The notes beneath the pieces were generated by a model. The model did no database searches, was not told the DNA's origin, and saw only the letters and a program-made list of their open reading frames with translations. A stretch of DNA of 64,000 nt from Symbiodinium natans (Eukaryota > Sar > Dinophyceae > Suessiales > Symbiodiniaceae): NCBI GenBank assembly GCA_905221605.1, contig CAJNDS010002244.1:384501-448500 (forward strand). The letters are read 5' to 3'. A program made the position numbers and the translations under genes. Below, piece by piece: positions 50,101 through 56,572 of the stretch; position 1 is the stretch's first letter; the number at the start of each line of letters is the position of its first letter.

Positions 50101-50670
50101 AGACTCGCAACCTGTACACAAACAGTAAGTGTCTTTTTCGATAAATCGCTATAAATACCAGTGCTTTGGGCACGGTCGCGAAAGGCATGGACTGTTCTGA
50201 CCGATCTTCTTGTTCCACATCCTTGTGCAGTATGTTGTGCAAAGAGGCGAAAACGCTGTAAATACCAGTGTTTTGGGCATAGAACGCTGTAACTTCCAGC
50301 GTTTTGGGCACGGTCACGAAAGGCATGGACGCTTGTGACAGATCTTCTTGTTCCACGTCCTTGTGCAGTATGTTGTACAAAAGAGGCGAAATCGCAGTAA
50401 ATACTAGTGTTTTGCGCATGGACGCAATATGAATGACGTTCCTTTCCCTCCCCCGCCACCCTCACGAAATATCGCGGCAACAGATGCACGTGCAACCAAC
50501 TACATAGGGATCCCTAGGATGATTTAAGGTATATTCCTTCAGGGTTATTAGGCGCTTTGGTTGCAGGACAAACCCTAAACCCTAAACCCTAAACCCTTTG
50601 TTGACAGTCTGCCAGGAAGGGCAAGGGCGGCCTCAAGGGAAAGGCCAAGCCCACGACCGTCGCGCTGTGA
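32455..50670 (+). CDS. Lys/Gly/Ala-rich basic protein (gene span)
   Basis: At least seven exons encode an extremely basic, low-complexity protein with repeats such as GKGKG, GTEAGKG and KGAAKGAAKGAA, ending SARKGKGGLKGKAKPTTVAL and TGA. Most exons begin with AG|GC and end with a G before a GC donor. Every such junction splits a GGC Gly codon in phase 1, so exons can be added or skipped without frame change. Composition is like histone-H1 tails and dinoflagellate histone-like proteins, which suggests a nucleic-acid-binding nuclear role, but no fold is recognised. Exons of a SAP/trefoil protein lie between 33,988 and 47,063. They may belong to this gene or be nested in its intron. The start codon was not found. 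Confidence 0.6.
32672..32707 (+). CDS. K-rich exon 2
   Basis: CCAAG|GCAAGG acceptor, reads KGTEAGKGKGK, ends AAAG|GCTGCG (GC donor, phase 1). It repeats the GTEAGKG of exon 1, suggesting exon duplication. Confidence 0.55.
32902..32979 (+). CDS. K-rich exon 3
   Basis: CCAGAG|GCGAAG acceptor; reads EGKGRGKGLGAVFAAVKGKA then KGKGK; GC donor at 32,980. Phase 1 in and out. Confidence 0.6.
33178..33245. repeat. Telomere-like array (TTTAGGG)
   Basis: About nine units with three TTTCGGG/TTTGGGG variants. Confidence 0.95.
33497..33560 (+). CDS. K-rich exon 4
   Basis: GCTGAG|GCAAAG acceptor (phase 1); reads KGKGKAGKGKAEDALEKGKG. The donor is not certain (AAG|GCAAGG or GG|GAGCC). Confidence 0.55.
33935..33988 (+). 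CDS. K-rich exon 5
   Basis: AAGGAG|GCAAGG acceptor (phase 1); reads KAGKAKGDAKGGKGKSQ; GC donor CCAAG|GCAGGC at 33,989, phase 1. Confidence 0.6.
34182..34240. repeat. Poly(G) run followed by TTTAGGG array
   Basis: About 21 G (34,182-34,202) then five TTTAGGG units (34,207-34,240). Confidence 0.9.
34323..34440. mobile_element. Family F (introner-type) relative
   Basis: CTAGAATGCCCAG at the left, then CCTTATTCGCTTTGGGGG and TTAGGTTCCCTTCTAAACCC, colinear with the introner at 20,155-20,266. A poly(G) expansion sits in the middle and the right terminal repeat is missing. Confidence 0.6.
35125..35175. repeat. (AG)n microsatellite
   Basis: About 50 bp of GA dinucleotides interrupted once by GCGCGA. 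Confidence 0.95.
35469..35700. mobile_element. Family J inverted-repeat element
   Basis: About 232 bp with termini TCGGACCCCTTAGGATGTAC and the inverse of TCGGATCCTTAGGGATGTAC, then inner TTCCCTTAA/TTAAGGGAA arms. Only one copy is in the window. Confidence 0.7.
36601..36725. mobile_element. Family A-like element, copy A3
   Basis: AGGAGGTTCAGGCTACTTAG at the left and AAGTACCCATGAAC at the right, with inner ACTGTACTTCTAAGCCCCCT. Nearly the same interior recurs at 36,947-37,072. Confidence 0.65.
36790..36884. mobile_element. Family C element, copy 4
   Basis: TAGGGGCCTGAATATTTAGA at the left, GTAGTAATTATTCCGAAC at the right, about 95 bp. Confidence 0.7.
36947..37140. mobile_element. Family A element A4 with a second right end across a telomere-like array
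   Basis: A left TTGGAGGTTCAGGGTACTTG and a right end at 37,050-37,072 form one element. A CCCTAAA array (37,082-37,109) follows, and then a second right end, TACCCATGAACCTCCAAG (37,121-37,138). The array therefore sits between two copies of the same terminus. Confidence 0.65.
37208..37320. mobile_element. Family E element, copy 3
   Basis: ACTACTAAAAGAACCCCCCC at the left with a TTGGGGTTCTTAAGAAAACA right end. A C run and an A run lie between. Confidence 0.6.
37449..37512 (+). CDS. Candidate exon, unknown
   Basis: Acceptor CTTTCAG|GTGCGT; reads RRSSSQPRLLDLLRELQSYL, an amphipathic helix-like stretch. It runs into the direct repeat that flanks the family G element. Confidence 0.3.
37514..37647. 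mobile_element. Family G element, copy 1, with 16-bp flanking direct repeats
   Basis: GCAGGACCTTACTGAG occurs at 37,514-37,529 and again at 37,632-37,647. Between them is a ~102-bp element with GGGGTAGTATAATCCCCTTA and AACCTTGAATTCCCCCAGGT. Other copies: 44,440-44,536 and 48,835-49,022. Confidence 0.7.
38060..38130. mobile_element. Family D element, copy 2
   Basis: GTTCCCCCTTATACTATCAG, TCCTTAATAGGGG and ACTATAATCCCCATTAGG. The right end is lost and replaced by TTTAGGG-like sequence. Confidence 0.6.
38231..38317. mobile_element. Family B element, copy
   Basis: CCCAAAGAGCCCAACACATC at the left and AGGGGGTATTGGGCTC at the right. Confidence 0.7.
38325..38730. repeat. Opposed telomere-like arrays
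   Basis: A CCCTAAA/CCCTGAA array (38,325-38,452; a run of seven or eight CCCTGAA units is homogenised) and a TTTAGGG/TTTGGGG array (38,598-38,730) with local runs of one variant. The homogenised variants indicate local tandem duplication rather than fresh telomerase addition. Confidence 0.9.
38826..38969. mobile_element. Family A hairpin element, copy A5
   Basis: TACTTGGAGGTTCAAGGTAC at the left and its inverse (GTACCATGAACCTTCAAG) at the right, with long inner arms of ACTAACCAATTATAACTGTA. About 144 bp. Confidence 0.9.
39060..39205. repeat. Decayed family A element (A6)
   Basis: TAGGTTCATGGGTAGTCAGA, then GGGTTACAAGTAGGGCT twice with changes. The termini are eroded. Confidence 0.5.
39268..39323. 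repeat. Telomere-like array (TTTAGGG)
   Basis: Eight units, then a short interruption and two more. Confidence 0.95.
39432..39599. mobile_element. Family C element with internal triplication
   Basis: The ends match family C (inverse orientation). Internally TATTCCCTTNTGGTNCCTTT plus ATAAATACT is present three times in tandem (about 32-bp period), making it about 70 bp longer than the other copies. Confidence 0.7.
40817..40866 (+). CDS. SAP exon
   Basis: CAGCAG|GCTTGC acceptor; reads GLPSSGRKAELLERLRL. The SGRKAELLERL signature is that of SAP helix 2. GC or GT donors are possible at 40,867 or 40,870, both in phase 0. Confidence 0.65.
40817..46437 (+). CDS. SAP-motif protein with three beta-trefoil-like repeats (gene span)
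   Basis: The exon order gives a SAP-like C-terminal half (GLPSSGRKAELLERLRL), an acidic linker (ATDEEEVDILPALKQNGSR), a linker (DAEAPTPSSMGWTR), then three copies of a domain. Copy 1: PGDEVFLRAHTGYFLDVEAD then RVQARWEDMGVWQSLVIEK. Copy 3: GDTLFLKTHTGMYVDVQG then GSVQARWADEGDWQALTIER. Copy 2 shows only the GDLAFFRCHTGCYLDVQ half. The motif resembles a fascin-type actin-crosslinking beta-trefoil (x-L-x-HxG-x-YL-x-V, then W-x-L-x-IE). SAP motifs bind DNA/chromatin. Intron donors are GC (41,602; 45,272) and GA (42,285; 43,361). It may be a separate gene nested in the K-rich gene's intron, or the middle of that gene. Confidence 0.6.
41116..41173 (+). CDS. Acidic linker exon
   Basis: CGAAG|GCCACC acceptor in phase 0; reads ATDEEEVDILPALKQNGSR; GT donor CGAG|GTCTGG. 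Confidence 0.5.
41210..41300. repeat. Degenerate telomere-like array
   Basis: GGGCTTA-type units predominate, a locally amplified variant of TTTAGGG. Confidence 0.8.
41440..41503. repeat. Telomere-like array next to an exon
   Basis: CCCTAAA/CCCCAAA units end within 5-15 bases of the acceptor candidates (CTGAG|GAC or TTGAAG|ACG) of the next exon. Confidence 0.85.
41519..41601 (+). CDS. Linker exon leading into trefoil repeat 1
   Basis: Reads DAEAPTPSSMGWTRATTSQD then PDVIRPGD; could begin at 41,509. GC donor GGGGAT|GCAACC in phase 0. Joined to 42,205 it gives RPGDEVFLRAHTG. Confidence 0.6.
41616..41900. repeat. Two long telomere-like arrays in an intron
   Basis: TTTAGGG arrays at 41,616-41,787 and 41,861-41,900 with local TTGAGGG and TTAGGG variants. 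Both lie in the intron 41,602-42,204. Confidence 0.95.
41929..42037. mobile_element. Family B element in an intron
   Basis: CTAAGCCACTTAACTAAGGG at the left, TATTCCTTAATTGATGGGCA then TGGGGCTCTTTG at the right. Confidence 0.6.
42205..42284 (+). CDS. Trefoil repeat 1, first half
   Basis: TCTGAG|GAAGTC acceptor; reads EVFLRAHTGYFLDVEADRVQ then ARWEDM. GA donor (ATGGG|GACGCC) at 42,285; joining to 42,631 completes a Gly codon. Confidence 0.7.
42435..42619. mobile_element. Family A element A8 split by a telomere-like array
   Basis: The left part has GGTAGTTACTCAGTAGGGTT and the right part CTACTTGTAGCTGCCCAAAC then GAACCTCCAAGTA. A CCCTAAA array of about 12 units (42,497-42,583) lies between them. 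Confidence 0.65.
42631..42700 (+). CDS. Trefoil repeat 1, second half (3' end uncertain)
   Basis: ATCTCAG|GGTGTG acceptor; reads VWQSLVIEKSPLVVETTD and stays open beyond. Aligns with DWQALTIER of repeat 3. Confidence 0.65.
43188..43283. repeat. Degenerate telomere-like array
   Basis: CCCTAAA with CGCTAAA, CCCGAAA and CACTAAA variants. It ends about 15 bp before the acceptor of trefoil repeat 2. Confidence 0.85.
43300..43360 (+). CDS. Trefoil repeat 2, first half
   Basis: CACAAG|GTTTCA acceptor; reads FQAGDLAFFRCHTGCYLDVQ; GA donor CCAG|GACTCA. The second half was not identified with confidence (FNFTIEP at 43,517-43,540 is a possibility). Confidence 0.6.
43600..43720 (+). CDS. Candidate exon between trefoil repeats
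   Basis: CACAG|CTGCAA acceptor-like site; reads LQVVQELEHAFSGQRLVNPI then RIMDAKQLIPNLPRHEA. Protein-like but not assigned. Confidence 0.35.
43798..43975 (+). CDS. Candidate exon, basic, unknown
   Basis: Reads MRKIKGIVSWVVFGRHSIRR and continues to QRGGRFCVQTATR before a GT donor-like GAG|GTAAAAG. No family recognised; may belong to the SAP/trefoil gene. Confidence 0.3.
44440..44536. mobile_element. Family G element, copy 2
   Basis: GGTAGTAGAGTAGGTAACAT at the left, then GGGGTAGTATAATCCCCTTA and ATTCCCCCAGGTTACGGACA. Confidence 0.75.
45217..45271 (+). CDS. Trefoil repeat 3, first half
   Basis: Acceptor TCGCAG|GTTGGC (or AGTCAG|GTTCGA at 45,184, same frame). Reads VGDTLFLKTHTGMYVDVQ. GC donor CCAAG|GCCTGA at 45,272. 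Confidence 0.7.
45436..45526. repeat. Family H fragment in an intron
   Basis: TATATGGGCATTTCCCAAAC then GGGGGTACCCCG; lies inside the intron 45,272-45,852. Confidence 0.5.
45853..45917 (+). CDS. Trefoil repeat 3, second half
   Basis: GTCGAG|GAGGTT acceptor; with the G at 45,271 it reads GGSVQARWADEGDWQALTIE and R, then TGA at 45,915-45,917. A GC donor at 45,913 (GAAC|GCTGAC) would allow the gene to continue. Confidence 0.7.
46172..46242. repeat. Telomere-like array (TTTAGGG)
   Basis: About ten units with TATAGGG and TTTGGGG variants. Confidence 0.9.
46360..46437 (+). CDS. Candidate terminal exon
   Basis: Acceptor GCCTTTCAG|CAAACG. Two frames are open: QTDAEEVFDALVHGKFRRLP then GSSRK and TAG at 46,435-46,437, or KRTLKKSSMLWCMASSDDFL ending at 46,450. 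Could end the SAP/trefoil gene. Confidence 0.35.
   Translation, partial: QTDAEEVFDALVHGKFRRLPGSSRK
47063..47338 (+). CDS. K-rich exon 6 (KGAA repeats)
   Basis: GGGCAG|GCAAAA acceptor in phase 1. About twenty K-G-A-A tetrapeptides are interrupted once by LAEALGIPSA, ending GAKDKDEE. GC donor GAG|GCCAGT at 47,339, phase 0. The opposite-strand Ala/Pro-rich ORFs are shadows. Confidence 0.7.
47445..47837 (+). CDS. Open frame of 130 codons, unknown
   Basis: Pro-rich start (SQQPTPTNIELPHVDVDHTH), then YEHVVVAVVSSDPSLAELLH and a Gly/Ser-rich end. The second part looks coding. No family recognised. Lies in the intron after K-rich exon 6 and could be another exon. Confidence 0.3.
   Translation: MFSTSNPSRRCSIPSQQPTPTNIELPHVDVDHTHRPDIPDRSRTGQAPANLKSKAIRGCSGAASCVDLLGSMLYEHVVVAVVSSDPSLAELLHRRWSHLQEFPGCPAAACVVVGSRSGPNLFDERFRVEG
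48374..48468. repeat. Decayed family A element (A9)
   Basis: TAGGTAGAAATCTGGTCACT then CACGAACCTCTAAGTAGGG. The interior resembles the 36,601 and 36,947 copies. Confidence 0.45.
48550..48747. repeat. Two telomere-like arrays (CCCTAAA)
   Basis: 48,550-48,578 and 48,693-48,747, separated by unique sequence. A further array lies at 49,137-49,170. Confidence 0.95.
48835..49022. mobile_element. Family G element, copy 3, partly duplicated, with flanking direct repeats
   Basis: TTTCCCTTAAAATCAGAGTA at the left and TTTCCCTTAAAATCGGAGTA at the right flank the element. The left half (GTAGGTATCCTTTAACCTTT to AATCCCCTTA) is present twice in tandem. Confidence 0.75.
50140..50420. repeat. ~140-bp tandem duplication
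   Basis: Two copies of a block beginning AAATACCAGTG...TTTTGGGCACGGTC and containing GATCTTCTTGTTCCAC and TTGTGCAGTATGTTGT. The two copies differ at about one base in ten. The minus strand is open across it but shows no known protein. Confidence 0.8.
50571..50598. repeat. Telomere-like array next to a 3' splice site
   Basis: Four CCCTAAA units end about 10 bp before the acceptor (TTGACAG|TCT) of the last K-rich exon. Confidence 0.9.
50608..50670 (+). CDS. K-rich exon 7, terminal
   Basis: TTGACAG|TCTGCC acceptor, phase 0; reads SARKGKGGLKGKAKPTTVAL and TGA. Joins to ...DKDEE of exon 6 in frame. Confidence 0.6.
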   Translation, partial: SARKGKGGLKGKAKPTTVAL

Positions 50671-50709
50671 GCTAGCATGCCGAGTCTGCTGCATTATGGC
50701 ATTCATACA

Positions 50710-50780
50710 GGGTTTAAGGGTTTAAGGGTTTAGGGTTTAGGGTTTAGGGTTTAGGGTTTGGGGTTTGGGGTTTGGGGTAG
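50710..50780. repeat. Telomere-like array (TTTAGGG)
   Basis: About ten units with TTTAAGG at the start and TTTGGGG at the end. Further arrays follow at 51,121-51,186, 51,421-51,452 and 51,587-51,652. Confidence 0.95.
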
Positions 50781-50930
50781 GGGTAGATGCCAGCGGGCTA
50801 TTGCAGGTGGGGGACTGACATTTGCCAAGCACCACACAGAAGAAGCAAGTGGCATGGGACAACCCAAGCTTCATCTACAGACACACACACACACACACAC
50901 ACTCATGGGTTCCCGTACTACTCCCCTCTA

Positions 50931-51028
50931 TACTACCCCCCCCCCCCCCCCCCCGCCCTAGGTTCCCCCGATAATTAGGGCGATTTAGGGATACTTAAGC
51001 CTCAATTAAGGTTCTTTAAGGGGGGAAT
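50931..51028. mobile_element. Family I element, copy 2
   Basis: ATACTA plus a poly(C) run, then CCTAGGTTCCCCCGATAATT and AAGGTTCTTTAAGGGGGAAT; colinear with 18,626-18,712. Confidence 0.65.
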
Positions 51029-51659
51029 GGTTTTGGCAACCTCCAGGCCTGACCCCCACTTTCGAAGGTTCGGATGCCCTCACCGGAATACTTCGGGGGC
51101 ATCTCTATAAAGCCGTTGTGTAGGGTTTAGGGTTTGGGGTTTAGGGTTTAGGGTTTAAGGGTTTAGGGTTTAGGCTTTAGGGTTTCTCATGAACTGGGCC
51201 CTGTGTACATCACGCGCACGTCAACGCATCAAACGCTCGATATGGCTTAGAAACTGATGCGCAGCAGAGTGCGTGCTTTGCAATCGTACAGCATGGACTT
51301 GCGTTGCCTCTGCGATCCCGAACTGCTCGCCGACCCATGAAAACTTCAGCCTTGGTATAGCTATGGGGCGGAAATCCGGGTGCATGGAGCTCTGGAGTAG
51401 AGTTGAGGGTCATAAGCTCCCCTAAACCCTAAACCCTAAACCCTAAACCTTATGGTTCGGGGTTTGAGTTCGGTGTAGGGTTCCTCTTGGATCGCAGACT
51501 GCGCCTAAGGAGTCCTCTCAATTCGAAGGCTCATACCAGTGTCAACGGTGCTCCTGCACCTGCTACATCCTAGATTAAGGGACTGAAGGTTTAGGGTTTA
51601 GGGTTTAGGGTTTAGGGTTTAGGGTTTAGGGTTTAGGGTTTAGGGTTTAGGGTTCTTTG

Positions 51660-53050
51660 GGATATTTAGGGGCTACTTCGGCATATAGGGACTATTAGGT
51701 ATGAGTAGGGTTCTATTCCTCTTCTGTGAGAACTTCTGCATCCCCGCATTCTGGGAGGATCTGGATGTAAGATCACTTTCAAGGGTTCCTCCCAAACCAG
51801 AAGAAAAAGCACAGAGCACAAAAGGAGGTTCTACTTACTATACCTGCCGGGTTCTGGGCAGCATTGCGACTGTTGAATAGCCTCTCCGCCACCCCCTCGT
51901 ATCCCTGGTCATGTCTTTGCCATCTTGGATTTGTGGTCATACATGTTAGGGTTGTTCCAGAATAGGATCCCTTTCCGTCACTTCGCATTCGCATAGCTCA
52001 CAGCTTAGTCGAGAATGTAAGGAGATCAGAGGGATTCGCAAGTTTAGCCTGGAGCACGCACGTCATGAAGAGCTGTCTTTGAAGCATAGGCGTCTTCCAC
52101 TTGGGAGGGGTTTGACGAAGCTCCTTCATAATTACTTTGTCACGTAATTAAAACGTACCCAAAATACGACACAGAATCCTTACCTGGATGCTAACCCTAA
52201 ACCCCCTACTCGCACCTACTCTAAGACACAAACCGTGATGCTGGAGAGCTTTGGTCTGAAACAGCTCATCACCAGGGCTCCCAGAGACTCCATGTAGTTA
52301 AGGGGATTAGGGTCTGAATTATCGCGTGGTATCCCAAAAGTAGAATTGGGTCAAGGGCTTATTGCTTACGGAATGTCGCACGCTGTTTCAATCATCCTGG
52401 CGCCACGCTCAGTCCATGCATCACAAGAAGCGCAAAGGAGGCCCTGTGATGATTTGAGTTTGAGGAATATTCCTGACTTGAATGGTTTTGTGTTTGCTCT
52501 GAAGACACATAATTCAATGTTCCGTGCTTACGGGCGACATTGAAGTCTAGCAAGATTCCGCAATTAAGGTGGTGTAGGGCGTACTACGGCGACCGTGAAT
52601 GTCTGAAGATCCCTTCGTTAAGGGGCTAAAGGGCTCAGGGCAGCTTACCTAACAAGTAACATTATAATGGCAAGAATCAGCATAATAAGAATAAGAAGAG
52701 CAAGAAGAATACTCGCGAATAATCATTATACGACTTAGTTTAACATGACAATAGCAATAGAACATACTAAAAGTTTTGTCTTTGGGGGTTGCAGACCTGG
52801 GGTTCCCTTTGGGGCCTGGAGCTCTGTCAGGCCAGGCATGCAGCCTGCGGCCACAGAAAGCAGACCAACGCGGTTCAAATGCGAAAAGGGGGTCGGTGCG
52901 CTGTCGCTTCATGCGTTTTCCGGTTCTGTTGTTTGAGGTAGCGTTGGCCTCACTGACGTTCTAAAGTTTTCTTGTGGGTTTAAGGCCCCATAGACGACAG
53001 ACATAGGCCTTTTGTGAAATTTGGCCCCCCAAGCTCGCCACGGATGGACA
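51660..53050. other. Spacer, no supported gene
   Basis: Unique-looking sequence with short open frames on both strands and no family motifs. Confidence 0.5.
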
Positions 53051-53051
53051 G

Positions 53052-53135
53052 GAACCTATTGAGCTTGCTAAGCCCCCAAGGCTAGGATGCCTGCAGCAAG
53101 AGTGCATCCCTGACGAGTCGGACCCTGTGCCCAAG
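53052..53135 (+). CDS. Candidate exon, unknown
   Basis: GGACAG|GAACCT acceptor and CCCAAG|GTCCCG donor, both in phase 0. Reads EPIELAKPPRLGCLQQECIP then DESDPVPK. Coding-like, on the same strand as the other genes. It could belong to the kinase gene downstream. Confidence 0.4.
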
Positions 53136-53157
53136 GTCCCGATCTTATTTGATCATG

Positions 53158-53272
53158 AAAACCCTAAACCCTAAACCCTAAACCCTAACCCCTAAACCCC
53201 TAAACCCTAAACCCTAAACCCTAAACCCTAAACCCTAAACCCTAAACCCTAAACCCTAAACCTAAACCCTAC
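53158..53272. repeat. Telomere-like array (CCCTAAA), 115 bp
   Basis: About sixteen units with two expanded units (CCCCTAAA) and one contracted. Confidence 0.95.
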
Positions 53273-54274
53273 CATACAAGGTGTATAAGCTCTCCCCTGA
53301 TTCCAGTTTTCCAAGTTTTCGGAGGGTCCACGGTTAGAGGCCTTCAGAACCTCAAGCTTTGGTTGCACCACAGCTCAACCTTATGAAGCAGTTGGTATCG
53401 AAACGAACCCTATATCCGCCTTGGGGATTATTTTGTATTTCTTCGCATAAAACCCAAGAGGATATTCAAAATACAATATGTTTGTTAGGGTTCTGCTGAG
53501 AGGTGTCTGGACGCAGAAGGGTGCAAGAGCTCCAAGCCCGGGCTGTGTTCGGGTTCACCCGTTCAAAGGCAGGCACCCCACAAATCACTGCACAGTGACA
53601 CGCACAAAGGGGAGACGCAAACAATGATCAAAGACAGCTGACACGCAATTCAACATATCTCATACCTCCCTGTTCCGCTTAAGCAAACATCATTGCCGCG
53701 CTTGTTAGGGTTTGTGCACGAACCCATCGGCCCACCTGCCCGCAGTATTCACCCCGGCAATCTCGGTTCAGGGTGAATGAGTTTAGGATCACTGTGTAGA
53801 GTGGGTTGCACCAAGAAGTCGACAAGTAGCGCTCAAACGCCTCTCTAGCCCCTGAAAACCCTAAACCCCCTAAACCCTGAATTGTCACAACAGGCTCGTA
53901 GTCCTTAGTACACTGGTATCTCCACGCCCAGGTAGCTTTGTGCCGAAGAGTGAGGGAAGTACAATATCGGAATGTTGAAACTGAATTGGCATTTTAGGGT
54001 TTAGGGTTAGCATTCTGGCTAGTCTTTACGAAAGCTTATAAAGACTATACTTGGAAGCCCTTTTGACTTTGTAAGCCTACTCGTGTACCCTAGAAACCCT
54101 TTATTACTTCCCATAACCCACACATACCAACCCTACTTGCAAAGTCAAAAAGGCTTCCAAGCAAGGGGATACTTTGTATGTGGGAATCCGTAACATGACA
54201 CAGATCTGGATCCTGACATTTGCGATGATTAGGGTGGCAACGCTCTGAATCCACTACCCTGGGTTCTTGATGCT

Positions 54275-54345
54275 CTTTAGTTAGGGGGCTCTTCGTATGC
54301 ATTCTGGCGAGTTCCTTAATTGAAGGCTTCGGGGCTCTCTTTCAG
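54275..54345. repeat. Family B fragment
   Basis: TTAGTTAGGGGGCTCTTCGT at the left, GTTCCTTAATTGAAGGCTTC then GGGGCTCTCTTT at the right. Confidence 0.5.
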
Positions 54346-55499
54346 GTCCCTCGCTTTCAAAGGAAGGTACTGTCACTGCGGGTATGATGACCTCTCCCTT
54401 CACATGTCTGAGGCTACTCGAACCCTAAACCCTCAACCTTGTGCTACCCCGGGTCTGTAATGGGCAAAGGCCCTAGATTGCACAGTGGCACAGCTTGCGC
54501 TGAAAAAGGCCCTTGGAGCAAGAATTGGGAATATACCCGAAATCCTAAACCCTAGACCCTTATTTGTTAGGTTAACGCTTGTTGGGCCCGCCTCAAGACA
54601 ACGCGATTGTCGGTTTCGAATTGCTTCCAATCCTACTCCGCTTCGCCTCTGCGACTTGGTTGCGTAGCTTGCATGCCGTGCCTCGGGGGGGCTTAGGATA
54701 TGCCTTTAAGCTTGGTAGCCCGGTGGTACACTTTAAACTTTTCTTCGGTTCTGGGAGCCCTTATAAAGTAACTAACCAAAACGGTACCCTTACCATAAGA
54801 TGGTTACTGTGCTAGCAAGTACAGCATGTGATCTGAACGCATGCCGGAAATTTAGGTCCCAGCTATGAGCCTGCCACGTACGAAGGCGGGGCGACACCAA
54901 GACTTGACCCGAATCCCTGTCCCTAGTTCAGGAGTTTGGAGGTCAGGGTTTAGGGTTTAGAGGTTTAATCCAAAACGTTACCTAAACCCTAAACCCCAAA
55001 CCCAGGGGTTTGGGGTTTAGGGTAACTGCCCTCAACTCTGCCTTAGACCTGACCTCTCGGGGGCTCTGCTCGCCCTTTGTGTAGCCTGTGACGTTAATGG
55101 TTCGGCCATGAGCCATGTCCCCGAAAGCAGAACAACTTAGTAGATGAGTGGGTAACCGTTAATCTCATGGGGTATCTAGAATCCTACCATAGTTGAAAGG
55201 TTAGCAACTAGGACAAACAGAGAACTCATGAAGCCTTGTCGGTTCAAAGTGTGCCCGGCTTGGCTGAGACATTCCACAAGGACCGGCACCCGCGTTCGAC
55301 CGCAGCAGAAGCCGAGCGGCCCTTTTCAGCATGACAAAACCGGACAAAGCCTTCGGAGCGAAATGAACGCCAAATTTGAGATCATATGCCCATAACACAG
55401 ACATCTCGATGAACCCAACACTAATTACAACAGAGATCCTCTATCCTGTGCTATGGAAATCTCGTTTAACTCGAGACTCATATTGAGAATATACCCTAC

Positions 55500-55796
55500 T
55501 GGGAGGTTTGTGGGTAGATATAAGCAGAAGGGTTATAAGTACCCTACACTAGGGTTATAAGTACAGTTACCACCATATGGGGTTTCCCGAAAATAGGGGT
55601 ACCCTTTAGGGGGTCCCTTTAACGGGGGTTCTATATATTCTCTTTGGGGCATGAAAGGGGTACCCCTATTCTGGAAATGCCCATATCCCGGGTTTAGGGT
55701 TTAGGGTTTAGGGTCTAGGGTCTAGGGTCTAGGGTCTAGGGTTTAGGGTTTAGGGTTTAGGGTGTAGGGTTATAGCTACCCATGAGCCTCCAAGTA
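55500..55796. mobile_element. Family A element containing a nested family H element and a telomere-like array
   Basis: The outer A ends (GAGGTTTGTGGGTAGATATA at the left; ATAGCTACCCATGAGCCTCC and AAGTA at the right) are separated by a complete H element (55,575-55,689) followed directly by a TTTAGGG/TCTAGGG array (55,689-55,770). Confidence 0.75.
55575..55689. mobile_element. Family H element, full inverted-repeat copy
   Basis: ATATGGGGTTTCCCGAAAAT then AGGGGTACCC at the left; the inverse (GGGGTACCCCTATTCTGGAA then ATGCCCATAT) at the right. Confidence 0.8.
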
Positions 55797-55869
55797 CCGA
55801 AATTCCCCAGAAAGGCTGGCCCTCAATTCCACGAAGCAAGCAGCGCCCCCACAAGAACAAGAAAAGCGA

Positions 55870-55910
55870 GGTTTAGGGTTTAGGGTTTAGGGTTTAGGGT
55901 TTAGGGGTTC
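55870..55910. repeat. Telomere-like array (TTTAGGG)
   Basis: Five units; a second short array lies at 55,925-55,936. Confidence 0.9.
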
Positions 55911-55917
55911 GGGGTTA

Positions 55918-56289
55918 GTGGTTTTAGGGTTTAGGGTGGCACCAGCTCTTGGGCGAAGTGGGGTGGATAGTGAACGGTTTTTTGTTTCGGGGTTCCTGGA
56001 GATACGCATCTGCGGCTGCCGAGCGAATGGACATGCGATAGGTGTTTGTTCTCATGAAGCTGCCATATATAATATCTTGAATTGGGATTGCAAAAAGCCC
56101 GTGTTTTGTCCAGCTAGAAAGGGATATGACGAGAACAGAAGGCCTTTTTTTCCACAGGGGCTCGACAAAAATGTGATGCTTTTTAGAAGTGATGGCGACG
56201 GACCTCCCCTGGACACCAACATATTAACTGACTTCCTGGTTGTTGGTATAGGAAATGAGGGAATACTGAACCCCTTTAGAATCCCTTAA
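55918..56289 (+). CDS. Open frame of 123 codons, unknown
   Basis: Starts inside a telomere-like array, so the first part is not real. The middle (CSHEAAIYNILNWDCKKPVF) and end (KNVMLFRSDGDGPPLDTNIL) look somewhat protein-like. No family recognised. Confidence 0.2.
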   Translation: MVLGFRVAPALGRSGVDSERFFVSGFLEIRICGCRANGHAIGVCSHEAAIYNILNWDCKKPVFCPARKGYDENRRPFFPQGLDKNVMLFRSDGDGPPLDTNILTDFLVVGIGNEGILNPFRIP

Positions 56290-56494
56290 AGGGTATTTGA
56301 GGTACCTCAATCTCCGCCAAGCGTGAAGCCGTGAGGATGAGCCGGTTGATCCTCGCAGCCTGCCTGCCAGGCCGTTCTAGCATTTGAAGGGGTTTAGGGT
56401 TGGGGTTTAAGGTTTAGGGTTTAGGGTTGGGGTTCAGCCAACCGGACATTACGCGCGCGGGGTTTTGGATGGGGTTGAGGGTTGAGGGTCTAAT

Positions 56495-56572
56495 TACTTG
56501 GAGGTTCATGGGTAGTCATTCGAGATACCATACTTGTAACCCTACTTCAACGCACCCATGAACGCCCAAGTA
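56495..56572. mobile_element. Family A hairpin element A11 (short)
   Basis: TACTTGGAGGTTCATGGGTA at the left, ACCCATGAACGCCCAAGTA at the right; only 78 bp, so internally deleted. Confidence 0.8.

Noticed and set aside
50140-50420. CRISPR-like spaced repeat
   Set aside because: There are only two long copies, no regular short repeats and spacers, and the context is eukaryotic.
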